A stretch of DNA of 64,000 bases from Zunongwangia atlantica 22II14-10F7 (GTDB lineage Bacteria > Bacteroidota > Bacteroidia > Flavobacteriales > Flavobacteriaceae): the NCBI RefSeq assembly GCF_002094855.1, contig NZ_ARYN01000004.1, positions 217,125 through 281,124 on the forward strand. Reading direction: 5' to 3'. Shown here one piece after another: positions 26,620 to 36,172 of this stretch. The notes beneath the pieces were generated by a model, which did no database searches, was not told where the DNA came from, and saw nothing but the letters and a program-made list of their open reading frames with translations. The translations under genes and the position numbers were made by a program. Within the stretch, counting starts at the first letter, position 1; each line of letters opens with the position of its first letter.

Positions 26620-28099
26620 AGCTTTCTAAGAATATTTTGGATCTTTTAATTAATGGTGCCATCATCACATCTTCAGTAACTACAGGGATTTCTTTTCTGA
26701 AATTCGATAAAACAGCCTCTATTTTTTCTGAAGATTTAGCGGGTTCTCTAAAATGTAAAGCCTGAGAGGCATTAAATAATTCGATTGCTAAAACCGTATC
26801 TACATTTTCCATCACTGTAATTAGTTTTGTGGCTGCATTTGCTCCCATGCTGACATGATCTTCCTGTCCATTAGAAGAGACGATAGAATCTACTGAAGCT
26901 GGCATACATAATTGTTTGTTCTGACTAACAATACTTGCAGCAGTATATTGCGGAATCATAAATCCGCTGTTTAAACCTGGATTTTCAACCAAAAAATTAG
27001 GTAAACCACGCAATCCAGAAACTAATTGATAAATCCTTCTTTCAGAAATATTCGCCAACTCGGCCATTGCTATGGCTAAATAATCCATCGCTAAAGCTAA
27101 AGGCTGACCATGAAAATTCCCTCCAGAAATGATCTTATCTGCTTTTACAAAAATGTTAGGATTATCTGTAACCGAGTTAATTTCAGTTTTTACGGTTTTA
27201 TGTACAAAAGCTAAAGTGTCTTTTGTAGCACCATGTACTTGCGACACACATCTAAACGAATAAGGATCCTGTACATTCTCTTTTTCTTGCTGGGCAAGCT
27301 CGCTTCCACCTAAAAATTCACGAATTCTTTCTGCTGTTTTTATTTGTCCGCGATGTGGTCTTACCAAATGAACCAGTTCATCAAAAGGAGATAAATTACA
27401 ATCGAAAGCATCCATAGAAACTGCACTTATAAAATCTGCAGAATATGATAATTTATAAGCCTTAATGAGTCCGTGTACCGCATGCGCGCTCATAAACTGT
27501 GTTCCATTAAGAAGCGCTAAACCTTCTTTAGATTGCAGTTTAACAGGTTTCCATCCAAATTTTTCTAAAATAGAGGCTCCAGAAAGTATTTCATCGTGAT
27601 GATAAACTTCGCCCTCACCTATCAATGGTAAGGCTAAATGAGCCAGTGGTGCTAAGTCACCAGAAGCTCCTAAAGAGCCCTGCTCGTAAACTACTGGTAG
27701 AATGTCCTCATTAAAAAAATCGATTAAGCGTTCAACCGTTTCTAAAGCAACACCAGAGTTACCATAACTTAAGGACTGGATTTTTAAAAGTAACATCAAC
27801 CTTATTATTGGTTTGCTTACTTTATCTCCCGTCCCACAGGCGTGAGATTTCACCAGATTTTCCTGTAAAACGGTTAATTTTTCTGAAGTAATTTTCACAT
27901 TACACAAAGCACCAAATCCGGTATTTATACCATAAACAGGCACATTACTTTCTTTAATTTTTTGATCTAGATATGCTCGAGATTTTGTGATGTTTAAACG
28001 GGCTTCTTCGCTTAAAGCAAGCTTCATTTTAGCATCAATAATATCCCTTATGATATTCAAATCTAAAATTGCCGAGGTGATGTAATGTGTATTGTCCAT
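26591..28099 (-). CDS. hutH: Histidine ammonia-lyase
   Basis: A 502-residue aromatic amino-acid lyase that deaminates histidine to urocanate. The Ala145-Ser146-Gly147 triad in GSLGASGDLAPL autocyclises to the MIO electrophile. The substrate loop YGINTGFG (57-63 region) and the later NPNIFVKADKIISGGNFHGQP and QEDHVSMGANAA segments are those of HutH rather than phenylalanine lyase. No other hut gene (hutU, hutI) is next to it, so urocanate would be processed by enzymes encoded elsewhere or serve another purpose. Confidence 0.93.
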   Translation of the reverse strand: MDNTHYITSAILDLNIIRDIIDAKMKLALSEEARLNITKSRAYLDQKIKESNVPVYGINTGFGALCNVKITSEKLTVLQENLVKSHACGTGDKVSKPIIRLMLLLKIQSLSYGNSGVALETVERLIDFFNEDILPVVYEQGSLGASGDLAPLAHLALPLIGEGEVYHHDEILSGASILEKFGWKPVKLQSKEGLALLNGTQFMSAHAVHGLIKAYKLSYSADFISAVSMDAFDCNLSPFDELVHLVRPHRGQIKTAERIREFLGGSELAQQEKENVQDPYSFRCVSQVHGATKDTLAFVHKTVKTEINSVTDNPNIFVKADKIISGGNFHGQPLALAMDYLAIAMAELANISERRIYQLVSGLRGLPNFLVENPGLNSGFMIPQYTAASIVSQNKQLCMPASVDSIVSSNGQEDHVSMGANAATKLITVMENVDTVLAIELFNASQALHFREPAKSSEKIEAVLSNFRKEIPVVTEDVMMAPLIKRSKIFLESFILTQDYLN

Positions 28100-28283
28100 T
28101 AAACAGTTTTAAATTATTCGAAATCGTTTGCTGAAATAGCCAGGCAAAAGTCCAATTTCAATAAATAGTATCCAAATTATTCAAGTTTTATTCTTACAAA
28201 ACCAATATTGTATATTTTCAGGTTGTATTTATTAAGCATAGCAAAACCTTAAATATGTAATCTGGATTAATTAAAGAGATCAC

Positions 28284-29795
28284 CTAATCTGCAAATAGTG
28301 ACTGAAATGCAGCACCCATATTTTCAACAATATCTCCAGAAATTAATGCCTGATAAGATCGATTTTCAGCAACAATATCTCCAGACAAACCATGTAGGTA
28401 AACTCCTAGAATCGCCGCAGCTAAAGGTTCATATTGTTGTGAGATTAAACCAGCAATAATGCCCGATAAAACATCACCACTACCGGCGGTTGCCATTCCC
28501 GGGTTGCCAGAATTATTAATATACATGTGGCCATCGCCAAAAATAAAAGTATGCGAACCCTTTAAAACCAGCACCAGATCATGAGATTGTGTAAAATCCT
28601 GCACTTTTTCAATTTTATCAAAATCATCCTTCCAATCTCCTATTAATCGCTGTAATTCTTTTGGATGCGGAGTCAAAACCGATTTCTTCGGAAGAAATTT
28701 TAGCAATTCTTTATTTTCAGCAATCATATTCAACCCATCAGCATCGATTAGCATTGGTTTATGGGTATTTTGAAGTAATTTTTTAAAAGCTTCAATAGTT
28801 TCTGGATCTTTCCCTGCTCCCATTCCGAAGCAAATTACTGAAGGATCCATCTTGTGGTCAATATTCGTTAATTTTTCATCATTTTTATCGGTAATTACCA
28901 TAGCCTCGGGAAGTGCAGTCTGTAAAATAGAATAACCACATTTAGGGATATAAGTACTAACAAGACCGGCGCCCGTTCTTAAAGCAGCTTTAGAAGACAA
29001 AAGCACACTTCCTATTTTACCATAACTACCACCAACAACTAATGCATGACCGTAATTTCCTTTATGCGAATTCGATTTTCTGGGTTTATAAAGTAATCGC
29101 GCTTCATGTTTGCTTATAAGCTCTGCTTTTCCCTTTTCTGAAGATAAAAATTCACGATCTAAGCCAATATCCAGGATTTGAAGATCACCAACATAATCCA
29201 TAGTTTGTGGTAAAAAGAATACCAGTTTAGGCGTTTGAAAACTAATGGTGAAATTCGCTAAAATTAGGCTATCTTCTTTTTTAGGAATACGATCTGAAAA
29301 CAAACCAGAAGGCATATCGATGGCTAAAATAAAAGCTTTAGAATTGTTTATATGATCTATCAATTTCGCGATCCAGCCTTCTAAAGGGCGGTTTAAACCA
29401 ATTCCAAAAATTGCGTCGATCACAAAGTCGTTTTGATCAATTTCAGGAAAATCATGTTCAGATTTTATATATTCTGGCCAATCGTTAGTGGTTTCTTTTA
29501 ATCGATCGTAATTAATCAAAAAATCATTAGAACGATTATCACTATAATTCACTACAAAAACCTTTACTCGATAGCCTTTTTCTATTAAATGACGTGCAAT
29601 TACCAATCCATCTCCCCCATTATTACCCACTCCACAAAATATTTTGATCGCAATATCTGAGTTTTGCAGGCGTTTATGTATTTCAGCAGAAACAAGGCTT
29701 GCAGCTCGTTCCATTAATTCAGTAGAGCTAATATTTTGATTTTTAATCGTGAGTTCGTCTGCTTTTTTTAATTGTGCTGCAGAAAAAATCTTCAT
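28284..29795 (-). CDS. nnr: Bifunctional NAD(P)H-hydrate epimerase / ADP-dependent dehydratase
   Basis: A 503-residue fusion that repairs damaged NAD(P)H hydrates. The N-terminal YjeF epimerase domain (about residues 1-215) shows IKIFCGVGNNGGDGLVIARHL and the catalytic Asp region AIDMPSGLFSD. The C-terminal ribokinase-like dehydratase (about 240-495) shows KGNYGHALVVGGS, VLTPHPKELQRL and the signature NPGMATAGSGDVLSGIIAGL. This order is the standard bacterial Nnr. It is transcribed alone, divergent from gcvT with a 143-bp promoter region. Confidence 0.95.
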   Translation of the reverse strand: MKIFSAAQLKKADELTIKNQNISSTELMERAASLVSAEIHKRLQNSDIAIKIFCGVGNNGGDGLVIARHLIEKGYRVKVFVVNYSDNRSNDFLINYDRLKETTNDWPEYIKSEHDFPEIDQNDFVIDAIFGIGLNRPLEGWIAKLIDHINNSKAFILAIDMPSGLFSDRIPKKEDSLILANFTISFQTPKLVFFLPQTMDYVGDLQILDIGLDREFLSSEKGKAELISKHEARLLYKPRKSNSHKGNYGHALVVGGSYGKIGSVLLSSKAALRTGAGLVSTYIPKCGYSILQTALPEAMVITDKNDEKLTNIDHKMDPSVICFGMGAGKDPETIEAFKKLLQNTHKPMLIDADGLNMIAENKELLKFLPKKSVLTPHPKELQRLIGDWKDDFDKIEKVQDFTQSHDLVLVLKGSHTFIFGDGHMYINNSGNPGMATAGSGDVLSGIIAGLISQQYEPLAAAILGVYLHGLSGDIVAENRSYQALISGDIVENMGAAFQSLFAD

Positions 29796-29911
29796 AAATC
29801 CTCGAATTTTAAAGGTTTTCTCAAATATACGGCATACTTAAAGGCTGCACCAAGCTTTGACATTTCCTTCACAATTTTAGGGAAACTATGGTCAGTTCAG
29901 CCTTAATTCTA

Positions 29912-29919
29912 TAAATTTG
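29912..29919 (+). promoter_or_regulatory. gcvT: Candidate -7 element of gcvT
   Basis: TAAATTTG fits TAnnTTTG and lies 20 bp before the gcvT ATG. No TTG at the usual distance. Confidence 0.45.
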
Positions 29920-29938
29920 CGCAAACTAAACAATCAAG

Positions 29939-31021
29939 ATGAAAGAAGTAGCATTAGCTAATAAACATAAAGATCTGGGAGCCAAAATGGTTCCGTTTGC
30001 AGGATACAATATGCCAGTTTCTTACGAAGGTGTAAATGCTGAGCATCATAATGTTCGCGAAAAACTTGGCGTTTTTGATGTTTCTCACATGGGAGAATTT
30101 TTAGTAACCGGGGAACATGCTTTAGAGCTTATTCAGTTAATTTCGTCTAACGATGCTTCAAAATTAGTAGATGGGCAGGCGCAATATACCTGTATGCCAA
30201 ATGAAGATGGTGGTATTGTAGACGATATGATTATTTATCGCATTAATGCTGAAAAATATTTACTGGTAGTAAATGCCGCTAATATCGAGAAAGACTGGAA
30301 CTGGATTAGTAAGCATAACACCATGGATGCTACACTAACAGATCTTAGTGAAGAATTATCTCTTTTAGCCATACAGGGACCAAAAGCTGCTGAAGCTATG
30401 CAATCGCTTACAGATGTAGATCTTAGTAATATGAAATTTTACACTTTCGAGATTGGCACTTTTGCTGGTATGGAAAAGGTAATTATTTCAGCAACTGGTT
30501 ATACTGGTAGTGGTGGATTCGAAATTTATTTCAAAAACGAATGTGCTGAAGAAATTTGGAATAAAGTAATGGAAGCAGGAGCAGATTTTGGAATTCAGCC
30601 AATAGGTCTTGCTGCACGTGACACTTTAAGATTAGAAATGGGATTTTGTCTTTACGGAAATGATATCGACGATACCACTTCACCAATCGAAGCTAAACTA
30701 GGTTGGATTACAAAATTCAATAAAGACTTTATAAATTCTGAAGCTTTAAAAGCGGAAAAAGAAGAAGGTTCAAAACGTAAACTTGTAGCGTTTGAGCTTG
30801 ATGAAAGAGGCATCCCAAGACAGGGATACGATATCGTGAATGACGAAGGAGAAGTTATAGGAAATGTTACATCGGGCACCATGTCACCTTCATTAGAGAA
30901 AGGGATTGGCTTAGGATATGTGAAGACAGAATATGCCGGTTTTGGAAAGAAAATCAATATTCAAATTCGTAAAAAAGCTGTTCCTGCCACTCAGGTGAAA
31001 TTGCCCTTTTATAAAGGATAA
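29939..31021 (+). CDS. gcvT: Aminomethyltransferase, glycine cleavage system T protein
   Basis: A 360-residue tetrahydrofolate-dependent enzyme. It accepts the aminomethyl group from lipoylated H protein and releases ammonia plus methylene-THF. Recognised blocks are the opening [32 protein letters not shown], the folate-pocket [28 protein letters not shown] and the C-terminal [22 protein letters not shown]. Length is normal. The other gcv genes are not adjacent. The RmlD-like gene starts 5 bp downstream, so the two share a transcript. Confidence 0.96.
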   Translation: MKEVALANKHKDLGAKMVPFAGYNMPVSYEGVNAEHHNVREKLGVFDVSHMGEFLVTGEHALELIQLISSNDASKLVDGQAQYTCMPNEDGGIVDDMIIYRINAEKYLLVVNAANIEKDWNWISKHNTMDATLTDLSEELSLLAIQGPKAAEAMQSLTDVDLSNMKFYTFEIGTFAGMEKVIISATGYTGSGGFEIYFKNECAEEIWNKVMEAGADFGIQPIGLAARDTLRLEMGFCLYGNDIDDTTSPIEAKLGWITKFNKDFINSEALKAEKEEGSKRKLVAFELDERGIPRQGYDIVNDEGEVIGNVTSGTMSPSLEKGIGLGYVKTEYAGFGKKINIQIRKKAVPATQVKLPFYKG

Positions 31022-31026
31022 TTTAT

Positions 31027-31848
31027 TTGGAACGAATATTAGTATTAGGAGCTAGCGGCTTTATTGGCAATGCCATTTATAAAGAGCTATGCTCCTATTT
31101 TGATACTCACGGAACCTATTGCACAGATAATCCAGGATTAGAGAAAAACCATAAGTTTCATCAATACGATATGGAAACTGATAGTTTGGATCTTTTACTT
31201 TATAATTTACGTCCAAGTATTATCATATCTGCTGTGCGTGGTAGTTTTGAAGCACAAATAGCTTTACATTACTCGGCCATTAGTTATATTCTTACAAATC
31301 CCTGCAAGCTTATTTTTTTGAGTTCTGCCAATGTATTTGATGCTTTTACAAATTACCCTAGTTACGAGTACGATAAAACATTATCACAAAGTATTTATGG
31401 CCGATTTAAAATTAAGATCGAAAATGCACTTTTAAGGCTGCCGAATGATAAATACAATATTCTAAGATTGCCTATGGTTTTTGGCCAGGGATCTCCGCGA
31501 TTAAATGAAATTAAAAGCCTGATAGATCTTGGTGAGGCAATAGAGGTATTTCCTAATGTTGTGATTAATGTTACTGAAATTAGTAAAATTACGCAGCAAA
31601 TTCATTATATCGTAAATAGAAAACTACAGGGAGTTTTCCATTTGGGAAGTTCAGATTTAGTACATCAAAAAGATTTCGTGGAAGATGTTTGCGAGATTCT
31701 TGGTTACGAAAATCCATTATTTAAAAACGTTTACGATAGTAACAACGATCGCTATTTAGCCGTTTTACCAAAAGATAATTTACTTCCTTTAAATCTTCAG
31801 ATAAGCGTTCAGGAAGTTGTAGAGGCCAGTATCAAAAAAATTGGTTAA
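31027..31848 (+). CDS. NAD(P)-dependent RmlD-like sugar-nucleotide reductase/epimerase
   Basis: A 273-residue extended SDR. It has LVLGASGFIGNAI at residues 5-17, the serine block LIFLSSANVFDA near 100, and the catalytic Y-xxx-K in SIYGRFKIK near 120. The overall size and QYDMETDSLDLLLYNLRPSIII section resemble dTDP-4-dehydrorhamnose reductase (RmlD), but no other rml gene is nearby and the substrate is unknown. The only start near the motif is a TTG at 31027, five bases after the gcvT stop, so translational coupling is likely. Confidence 0.82.
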   Translation: MERILVLGASGFIGNAIYKELCSYFDTHGTYCTDNPGLEKNHKFHQYDMETDSLDLLLYNLRPSIIISAVRGSFEAQIALHYSAISYILTNPCKLIFLSSANVFDAFTNYPSYEYDKTLSQSIYGRFKIKIENALLRLPNDKYNILRLPMVFGQGSPRLNEIKSLIDLGEAIEVFPNVVINVTEISKITQQIHYIVNRKLQGVFHLGSSDLVHQKDFVEDVCEILGYENPLFKNVYDSNNDRYLAVLPKDNLLPLNLQISVQEVVEASIKKIG

Positions 31849-31917
31849 TCTTTTATTAAAGCATAATAGCTTCAATTAATTCCAATAAACTATTCCTAAA
31901 TTGAAGTATCAAAAATA

Positions 31918-32214
31918 ATGTCAATTATGGAAAAACTAACCGAAGAACAAATCAATACTAAACTGCAATCATTAGAAGGATGGACGTATGCTAAAGAAGC
32001 CATTCATACTTCTTTCAAATTCGAGAATTTTAAAGATGCTTTTACGGTAATGACGAGAATTGCTTTTGAAGCTGAAGCTTTGCAACATCATCCTAATTGG
32101 GCAAATGCATATAACGAATTAGAGATTTCGTTATCTACCCACGATGCAGGCGGAGTTACAGAAAAAGATTTCGAAATGGCCAAGGCTATAGAAGATATCG
32201 TGGAAGCAAAATAG
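31918..32214 (+). CDS. 4a-hydroxytetrahydrobiopterin dehydratase (pterin-4a-carbinolamine dehydratase)
   Basis: A 98-residue PCD-family enzyme that recycles the pterin cofactor of aromatic amino-acid hydroxylases. The active-site block EALQHHPNWANAYNELEISLSTHDAGGVTEKD contains the conserved paired His and the later His-Asp. Two close ATG codons (31918 and 31927) could start the protein; MEKLTEEQI from the second matches the family opening slightly better, but the first is retained. A terminator follows. Confidence 0.93.
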   Translation: MSIMEKLTEEQINTKLQSLEGWTYAKEAIHTSFKFENFKDAFTVMTRIAFEAEALQHHPNWANAYNELEISLSTHDAGGVTEKDFEMAKAIEDIVEAK

Positions 32215-32247
32215 GCTTCAGAAACATCTAAAAACCTAATATTCCAG

Positions 32248-32285
32248 AAAGCTCCTAATTTGAAATCATTTTAGGAGCTTTTTTT
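32248..32285 (+). terminator. Terminator after the pterin dehydratase gene
   Basis: AAGCTCCTAA pairs with TTAGGAGCTT, followed by a seven-T run. Confidence 0.88.
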
Positions 32286-32286
32286 A

Positions 32287-32294
32287 TATTTTTG
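32287..32294 (+). promoter_or_regulatory. Candidate -7 element of yebC
   Basis: TATTTTTG fits TAnnTTTG and lies 23 bp before the yebC ATG, directly after the preceding terminator. A TTG lies about 24 bp upstream, slightly far. Confidence 0.45.
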
Positions 32295-32316
32295 CCCGGA
32301 TTTCATTTTTATTATC

Positions 32317-33042
32317 ATGGGAAGAGCATTTGAATTTAGAAAGGCACGTAAGATGAAACGTTGGTCTGCAATGGCCAAAGCCTTTACTCGTATAGGAAAA
32401 GATATTGTAATGGCCGTTAAAGAAGGTGGTCCAGATCCAGACGCTAACTCTAAGCTTAGAGCAGTGATCCAGAACGCCAAGAGTGTTAACATGCCAAAAG
32501 ACAATATCGAACGTGCAATTAAAAGAGCATCAGATAAAAGTCAGGGTGATTATAAAATCGTTCTTTTTGAGGGATATGCGCCCCACGGTATCGCCGTTTT
32601 AGTAGAAACCGCTACAGATAATAATAATCGTACCGTTGCCAATGTAAGATCATATTTTAATAAATGCGACGGAAACCTAGGAACATCAGGTTCAGTAGAA
32701 TTTATGTTCGATCACACTTGTAATTTCAGGATTAATGCTGAAGGTTTGGATGTGGAAGAATTAGAGCTTGAATTTATCGATTTTGGAGCTGAAGAAGTTT
32801 TTGAAGATGAAGACGGAATACACATCTATGCTCCTTTCGAGAATTTTGGAAGTATCCAGAAAGAATTAGAAAATAGAAATATTGAAATTATTTCTTCCGG
32901 ATTCGAAAGAATTCCGCAGGTTACAAAACAGCTTACTCAAGAGCAGGCCGCAGATGTAGAAAAGCTTCTTGAAAAATTAGAGGAAGATGATGATGTACAA
33001 AACGTATATCATACTATGGAAGAATCTTCTTCAGAGGAATAA
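32317..33042 (+). CDS. YebC/PmpR family DNA-binding transcriptional regulator
   Basis: A 241-residue YebC-family protein. The first lines GRAFEFRKARKMKRWSAMAK and the helical NSKLRAVIQNAKSVNMPKDNIERAIKRA are the conserved domain 1 of the family. EGYAPHGIAVLVETATDNNNRTVANVRSYF is the acidic central domain. Family members act as regulators and, more recently, have been proposed to assist ribosomes at difficult sequences; both are family knowledge, not visible here. An acidic C-terminal tail is present. It is a monocistronic gene between two terminators. Confidence 0.93.
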   Translation: MGRAFEFRKARKMKRWSAMAKAFTRIGKDIVMAVKEGGPDPDANSKLRAVIQNAKSVNMPKDNIERAIKRASDKSQGDYKIVLFEGYAPHGIAVLVETATDNNNRTVANVRSYFNKCDGNLGTSGSVEFMFDHTCNFRINAEGLDVEELELEFIDFGAEEVFEDEDGIHIYAPFENFGSIQKELENRNIEIISSGFERIPQVTKQLTQEQAADVEKLLEKLEEDDDVQNVYHTMEESSSEE

Positions 33043-33140
33043 AAAAACTTAAGCCAGAAAGAAATTCATTCAGTATTAATTTTCTTTTTAGAGCTTAATC
33101 TAAAAGTATTTAATCTAAATTATAGATTAAATCATATTCA

Positions 33141-33180
33141 AAAAAAGTCTTGTTATTTATCGAATAACAAGACTTTTTTT
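33141..33180. terminator. Strong bidirectional terminator
   Basis: A perfect 17-bp stem with arms at 33141-33157 and 33163-33179 around a 5-nt loop, A-rich left and T-rich right. It lies between yebC and the convergent DoxX gene. Confidence 0.92.
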
Positions 33181-33189
33181 GTTTTAAGC

Positions 33190-33621
33190 TTACTCGTCTT
33201 TATTCTCTGCTTTGTATAAAAAATAGTGGTCTAGCGAAAATTTTCCGGCACCGGTATAAAATAACAGCACATAAGAAAGCAAATACATAAAAGGCAATTC
33301 TTGCTTAGCTAATCCATCTGGGGCATGTACGATAATTGCAGCAACAGCCATAGTAACAATTAACGGGATCGTCGCAATCCTTGTTCCTATTCCCAAAATA
33401 AGCATTATAGAACATACAAATTCAGCTAAAACAGCCACGGCAAGTGTCATGGTTTGTCCAACACCTAAGGGATCTGCAAATTGAATTTCTTCCGAAGAAA
33501 AAAGACTTATTAATTTAGGTACACCGTGAAATAGCATTAAGATCGAAACTCCTATTCTAAAGATTAATAGAATAAAATCTAATTTGGGCAGGTTTAAACT
33601 GGTGGTATACGTGTTTTTCAT
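33190..33621 (-). CDS. DoxX family membrane protein
   Basis: A 143-residue protein with four membrane helices. The DoxX features are visible: an opening helix LLIFRIGVSILMLFHGVPKL, then the AEFVCSIMLILGIGTRIATIPLI helix and a C-terminal FLYSYVLLFYTGAGKFSLD-type end (SYVLLFYTGAGKFSLDHYF). DoxX proteins are linked to thiosulfate/quinone redox or thiol stress, but individual functions vary. It lies 63 bp downstream of the gluconate permease and may be the last gene of that operon. Confidence 0.88.
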   Translation of the reverse strand: MKNTYTTSLNLPKLDFILLIFRIGVSILMLFHGVPKLISLFSSEEIQFADPLGVGQTMTLAVAVLAEFVCSIMLILGIGTRIATIPLIVTMAVAAIIVHAPDGLAKQELPFMYLLSYVLLFYTGAGKFSLDHYFLYKAENKDE

Positions 33622-33684
33622 TGAGTTGAGTTAATTATGATTGAAGTTATTAATTGTTGATATTATTAAATTTAAGCATTAATT

Positions 33685-35028
33685 CTATATAAAATACCAG
33701 ATTAAAGAAGATACCCCTAGACCTACCAAAGAAATGATGGTCGTCATTACCGTCCAGCTTTTAAAGGTTTGTTTCTCTGTTAATCCTATATATTGTCCAA
33801 CCAGCCAAAATCCGCTATCGTTCACGTGGGATAAAATCAAAGCTCCAGAAGCTACCGCGATCACTATTAAACTTATCTGACTCTCTGCGTAATTTGCACC
33901 CTCTAACAATGGTGCTGTGATCCCAGCGGCTGTGATCATAGCGACTGTCGAAGATCCCTGAAGAACTCTAACCAAAGCCGCAACTATGAAACCAAAGAAA
34001 AGCGGATTCATAAAGCTTTCATTTAAATTATTGGCGATCATCTCTCCTGCCCCGGTATTGATCAAAATTTGTTTAAAAGCTCCGCCAGCACCAGTAAGCA
34101 AAATAATAATACCGGCAGATTCGAAACTTTTGGCTGCAATTTTTAAAAGCTTTTCTTTATTTACTCCGCGTTTTACTCCTAAAAAATACCAGGCCAATAA
34201 ATTTGCAATGATTAATGCTGAAAATGGATGTCCCAATAAATTTACCATATAATTTATCCAATAAGGGAAACTCGAAGCATCGATCAACGGACTTGCAATT
34301 AAAGTATTCAGCACGATTAAAAATATAGGCACAAAAATAATTGTGGTGATCATCTTTGCTGAAGGCATTTGATCTTCAAAAGTTTCATCTTCGGTAAAGG
34401 TTTTCGGTTCTACATACAACGTTTTCGTTAATAACTTAGCGAAAAGAGGTCCGCTTAAAATAGCCGCAGGAATTCCCGCAGTAAAACCAAATAAAATTAC
34501 CCAACCAAGATCTGCCCCCAAAATATCTGCAACGGCAATAGGTCCCGGTGTTGGTGGAATAAAACAGTGTGTGATCGCCAAACCTGCTAAAAGCGGAATT
34601 GCATAAAGCACCAAAGATTTACCGGTTTTCTTACTCAGCGCATAAGTGATGGGTACCAAAATGATAAATGCGACATCAAAAAATACGGGAATCGCGACAA
34701 TAAATCCGGTGATCATCATTGCCCATGGCGCATTCTTTTCTCCGGTTTTTTTCAGAATAAAAGAAGCTAATGCTTTCGCGCCTCCAGATTGTTCTAAGAT
34801 TCCGCCAAATAAAGCGCCCAAACCAACTACGGTGGCTACAAAACCTAAAGTGCTGCCCATGCCCTCTTTCATGGTTTCCATGATTTCGGCAGCGGGCATT
34901 CCGGCTAAGATTCCAACAAAAATACAAACGATTAGCAGCGATAGAAATGCCTGAATCTTTAATTTCAGAATTAAAAAAAGTAATAAAGCAATTCCCAATC
35001 CTACTGCTAAAAGTAATTGTATTTCCAT
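33685..35028 (-). CDS. Gluconate:H+ symporter, GntP family
   Basis: A 447-residue transporter with 12-14 membrane helices. GntP hallmarks are GMGSTLGFVATVVGLGALFGGILEQSGGA near residue 55, AIPLLAGLAITHCFIPPTPGPIAVADILGADLG near 145 and the C-terminal GSSTVAMITAAGI and SHVNDSGFW motifs. It imports gluconate or related sugar acids with protons. Three bases separate it from the gluconokinase gene upstream, so uptake and phosphorylation are encoded together. No GntR-type regulator is adjacent. Confidence 0.93.
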   Translation of the reverse strand: MEIQLLLAVGLGIALLLFLILKLKIQAFLSLLIVCIFVGILAGMPAAEIMETMKEGMGSTLGFVATVVGLGALFGGILEQSGGAKALASFILKKTGEKNAPWAMMITGFIVAIPVFFDVAFIILVPITYALSKKTGKSLVLYAIPLLAGLAITHCFIPPTPGPIAVADILGADLGWVILFGFTAGIPAAILSGPLFAKLLTKTLYVEPKTFTEDETFEDQMPSAKMITTIIFVPIFLIVLNTLIASPLIDASSFPYWINYMVNLLGHPFSALIIANLLAWYFLGVKRGVNKEKLLKIAAKSFESAGIIILLTGAGGAFKQILINTGAGEMIANNLNESFMNPLFFGFIVAALVRVLQGSSTVAMITAAGITAPLLEGANYAESQISLIVIAVASGALILSHVNDSGFWLVGQYIGLTEKQTFKSWTVMTTIISLVGLGVSSLIWYFI

Positions 35029-35031
35029 TTA

Positions 35032-35520
35032 CTATTGCTTTATCTTTCCTAAAACTTCGTTTACGATTTCAGTAATTTTCTGGTCTACATCAACTTTTAT
35101 GGCGCTCTGTGGTTCCTCTAGCGTATCAAACTGAGATTTCAGTAAGGATTCTTTAAAATAATGTCCTTTTCTGGCTTTCATTCGCTTAAAAACCAAATCA
35201 TATTCGGCATGTAAATACACAAAGACAACCTGATCTTTTAATCCTTTTGATAAACTTTCACGATAGGTTTCTTTTAAAGCCGAACAGGCCAAGACGGCAC
35301 CTTTATTTTCACTCCAGTCCTTAATATTTTTAGCTAAAATTTCTAACCATTCTTTGCGATCTTCATCATCTAAAGCAAGGCCGCTGCTCATTTTTTTTAC
35401 ATTCGCTTCGGGATGGTAATCATCGGCATCGTAAAAGGGAATTTCTAATTTTTCGGCTAGTTTTTCACCAATTGTGGTTTTTCCTATTCCAGAAACGCCC
35501 ATCACTACATAAACATTCAT
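35032..35520 (-). CDS. gntK: Gluconokinase
   Basis: A 162-residue shikimate-kinase-like enzyme that phosphorylates D-gluconate to 6-phosphogluconate. The P-loop GVSGIGKTT (residues 8-16), the substrate motif DADDYHPEANVKKMSSGLALDDEDR, and ACSALKETYRE are diagnostic of GntK. HYFKESLLKSQFDTLEEP is the conserved lid/C-terminal region. It sits immediately before the gluconate symporter and 29 bp after a Gre-like gene, all on the minus strand. Confidence 0.95.
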   Translation of the reverse strand: MNVYVVMGVSGIGKTTIGEKLAEKLEIPFYDADDYHPEANVKKMSSGLALDDEDRKEWLEILAKNIKDWSENKGAVLACSALKETYRESLSKGLKDQVVFVYLHAEYDLVFKRMKARKGHYFKESLLKSQFDTLEEPQSAIKVDVDQKITEIVNEVLGKIKQ

Positions 35521-35549
35521 TCAAATAATTTTATTCCGTTGATTTCTAT

Positions 35550-36050
35550 TCAATAATCGATCTCTAAAACTTCAAGAACCCTTGTTTCATTTCCTAATTT
35601 AAACTCGGTTTTTTGACCGACTTTCAATCCTGTCACTGCCTTTGCAATGGGTGCCACAAAAGCTATCTTTTGTTGCTTCACATTGGCCTCGTCTACGCCA
35701 ACGATCTGGAATTGCTGGAAACTATTGGTGTTATGATTCTTTAATTTTACTTTAGCTCCAAAACGAACTTCATCTTCCGGTTGCTGATTGGGATGAATGA
35801 TCCTGGCAGAAGCTCTTCTTTCGGCTAATAATTTCAATTTTCCATCGATCACTGCCTTGGCTCTGCGATCTTCAGTTTCATTATCAGTTTTTATTATTCC
35901 ACGCTGATTTTCCAAATCACGTTGCTCCTGCTCCAAAGCTTCGTATCCACTTGGCGTTACATAATTTGTTACTCCGTTTGGTAAAGCCGCGCGTGGCGCA
36001 ATTACCGGTGCTTCTTCCTGATCTTCTTCTTTTACAAATCCTCTGCTCAT
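35550..36050 (-). CDS. GreA/GreB-family transcription elongation factor
   Basis: A 166-residue Gre-type protein. A disordered N-terminus (MSRGFVKEEDQEEAPVIAPRA) precedes the coiled-coil region with LEQEQRDLENQRG and ASARII (residues about 50-95). The C-terminal FKBP-like domain (VRFGAKVKLKN to GLKVGQKTEF) follows. The sequence fits GreB-like paralogues of Bacteroidota that bind the RNA polymerase secondary channel. It leads the gluconate gene set by 29 bp, so they may share a promoter, although a direct functional link is unlikely. Divergent from the glycosyltransferase gene. Confidence 0.85.
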   Translation of the reverse strand: MSRGFVKEEDQEEAPVIAPRAALPNGVTNYVTPSGYEALEQEQRDLENQRGIIKTDNETEDRRAKAVIDGKLKLLAERRASARIIHPNQQPEDEVRFGAKVKLKNHNTNSFQQFQIVGVDEANVKQQKIAFVAPIAKAVTGLKVGQKTEFKLGNETRVLEVLEIDY

Positions 36051-36172
36051 ATTTTCATATTGGAATTTAAGAATATACGAAAAATTATAAGATTGTAGAT
36101 TAAGCGCGGTGTATTTTAAATCTTTTTTAAAAAAGAAGTTTAATTTTGCTGAAAGTCGATAGAAATCTCTAC

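Noticed and set aside
26591..29795. A histidine-utilisation operon including the formylglutamate amidohydrolase at 45527
   Set aside because: The amidohydrolase is 17 kb away in an operon with two ligases; hutU and hutI are absent.
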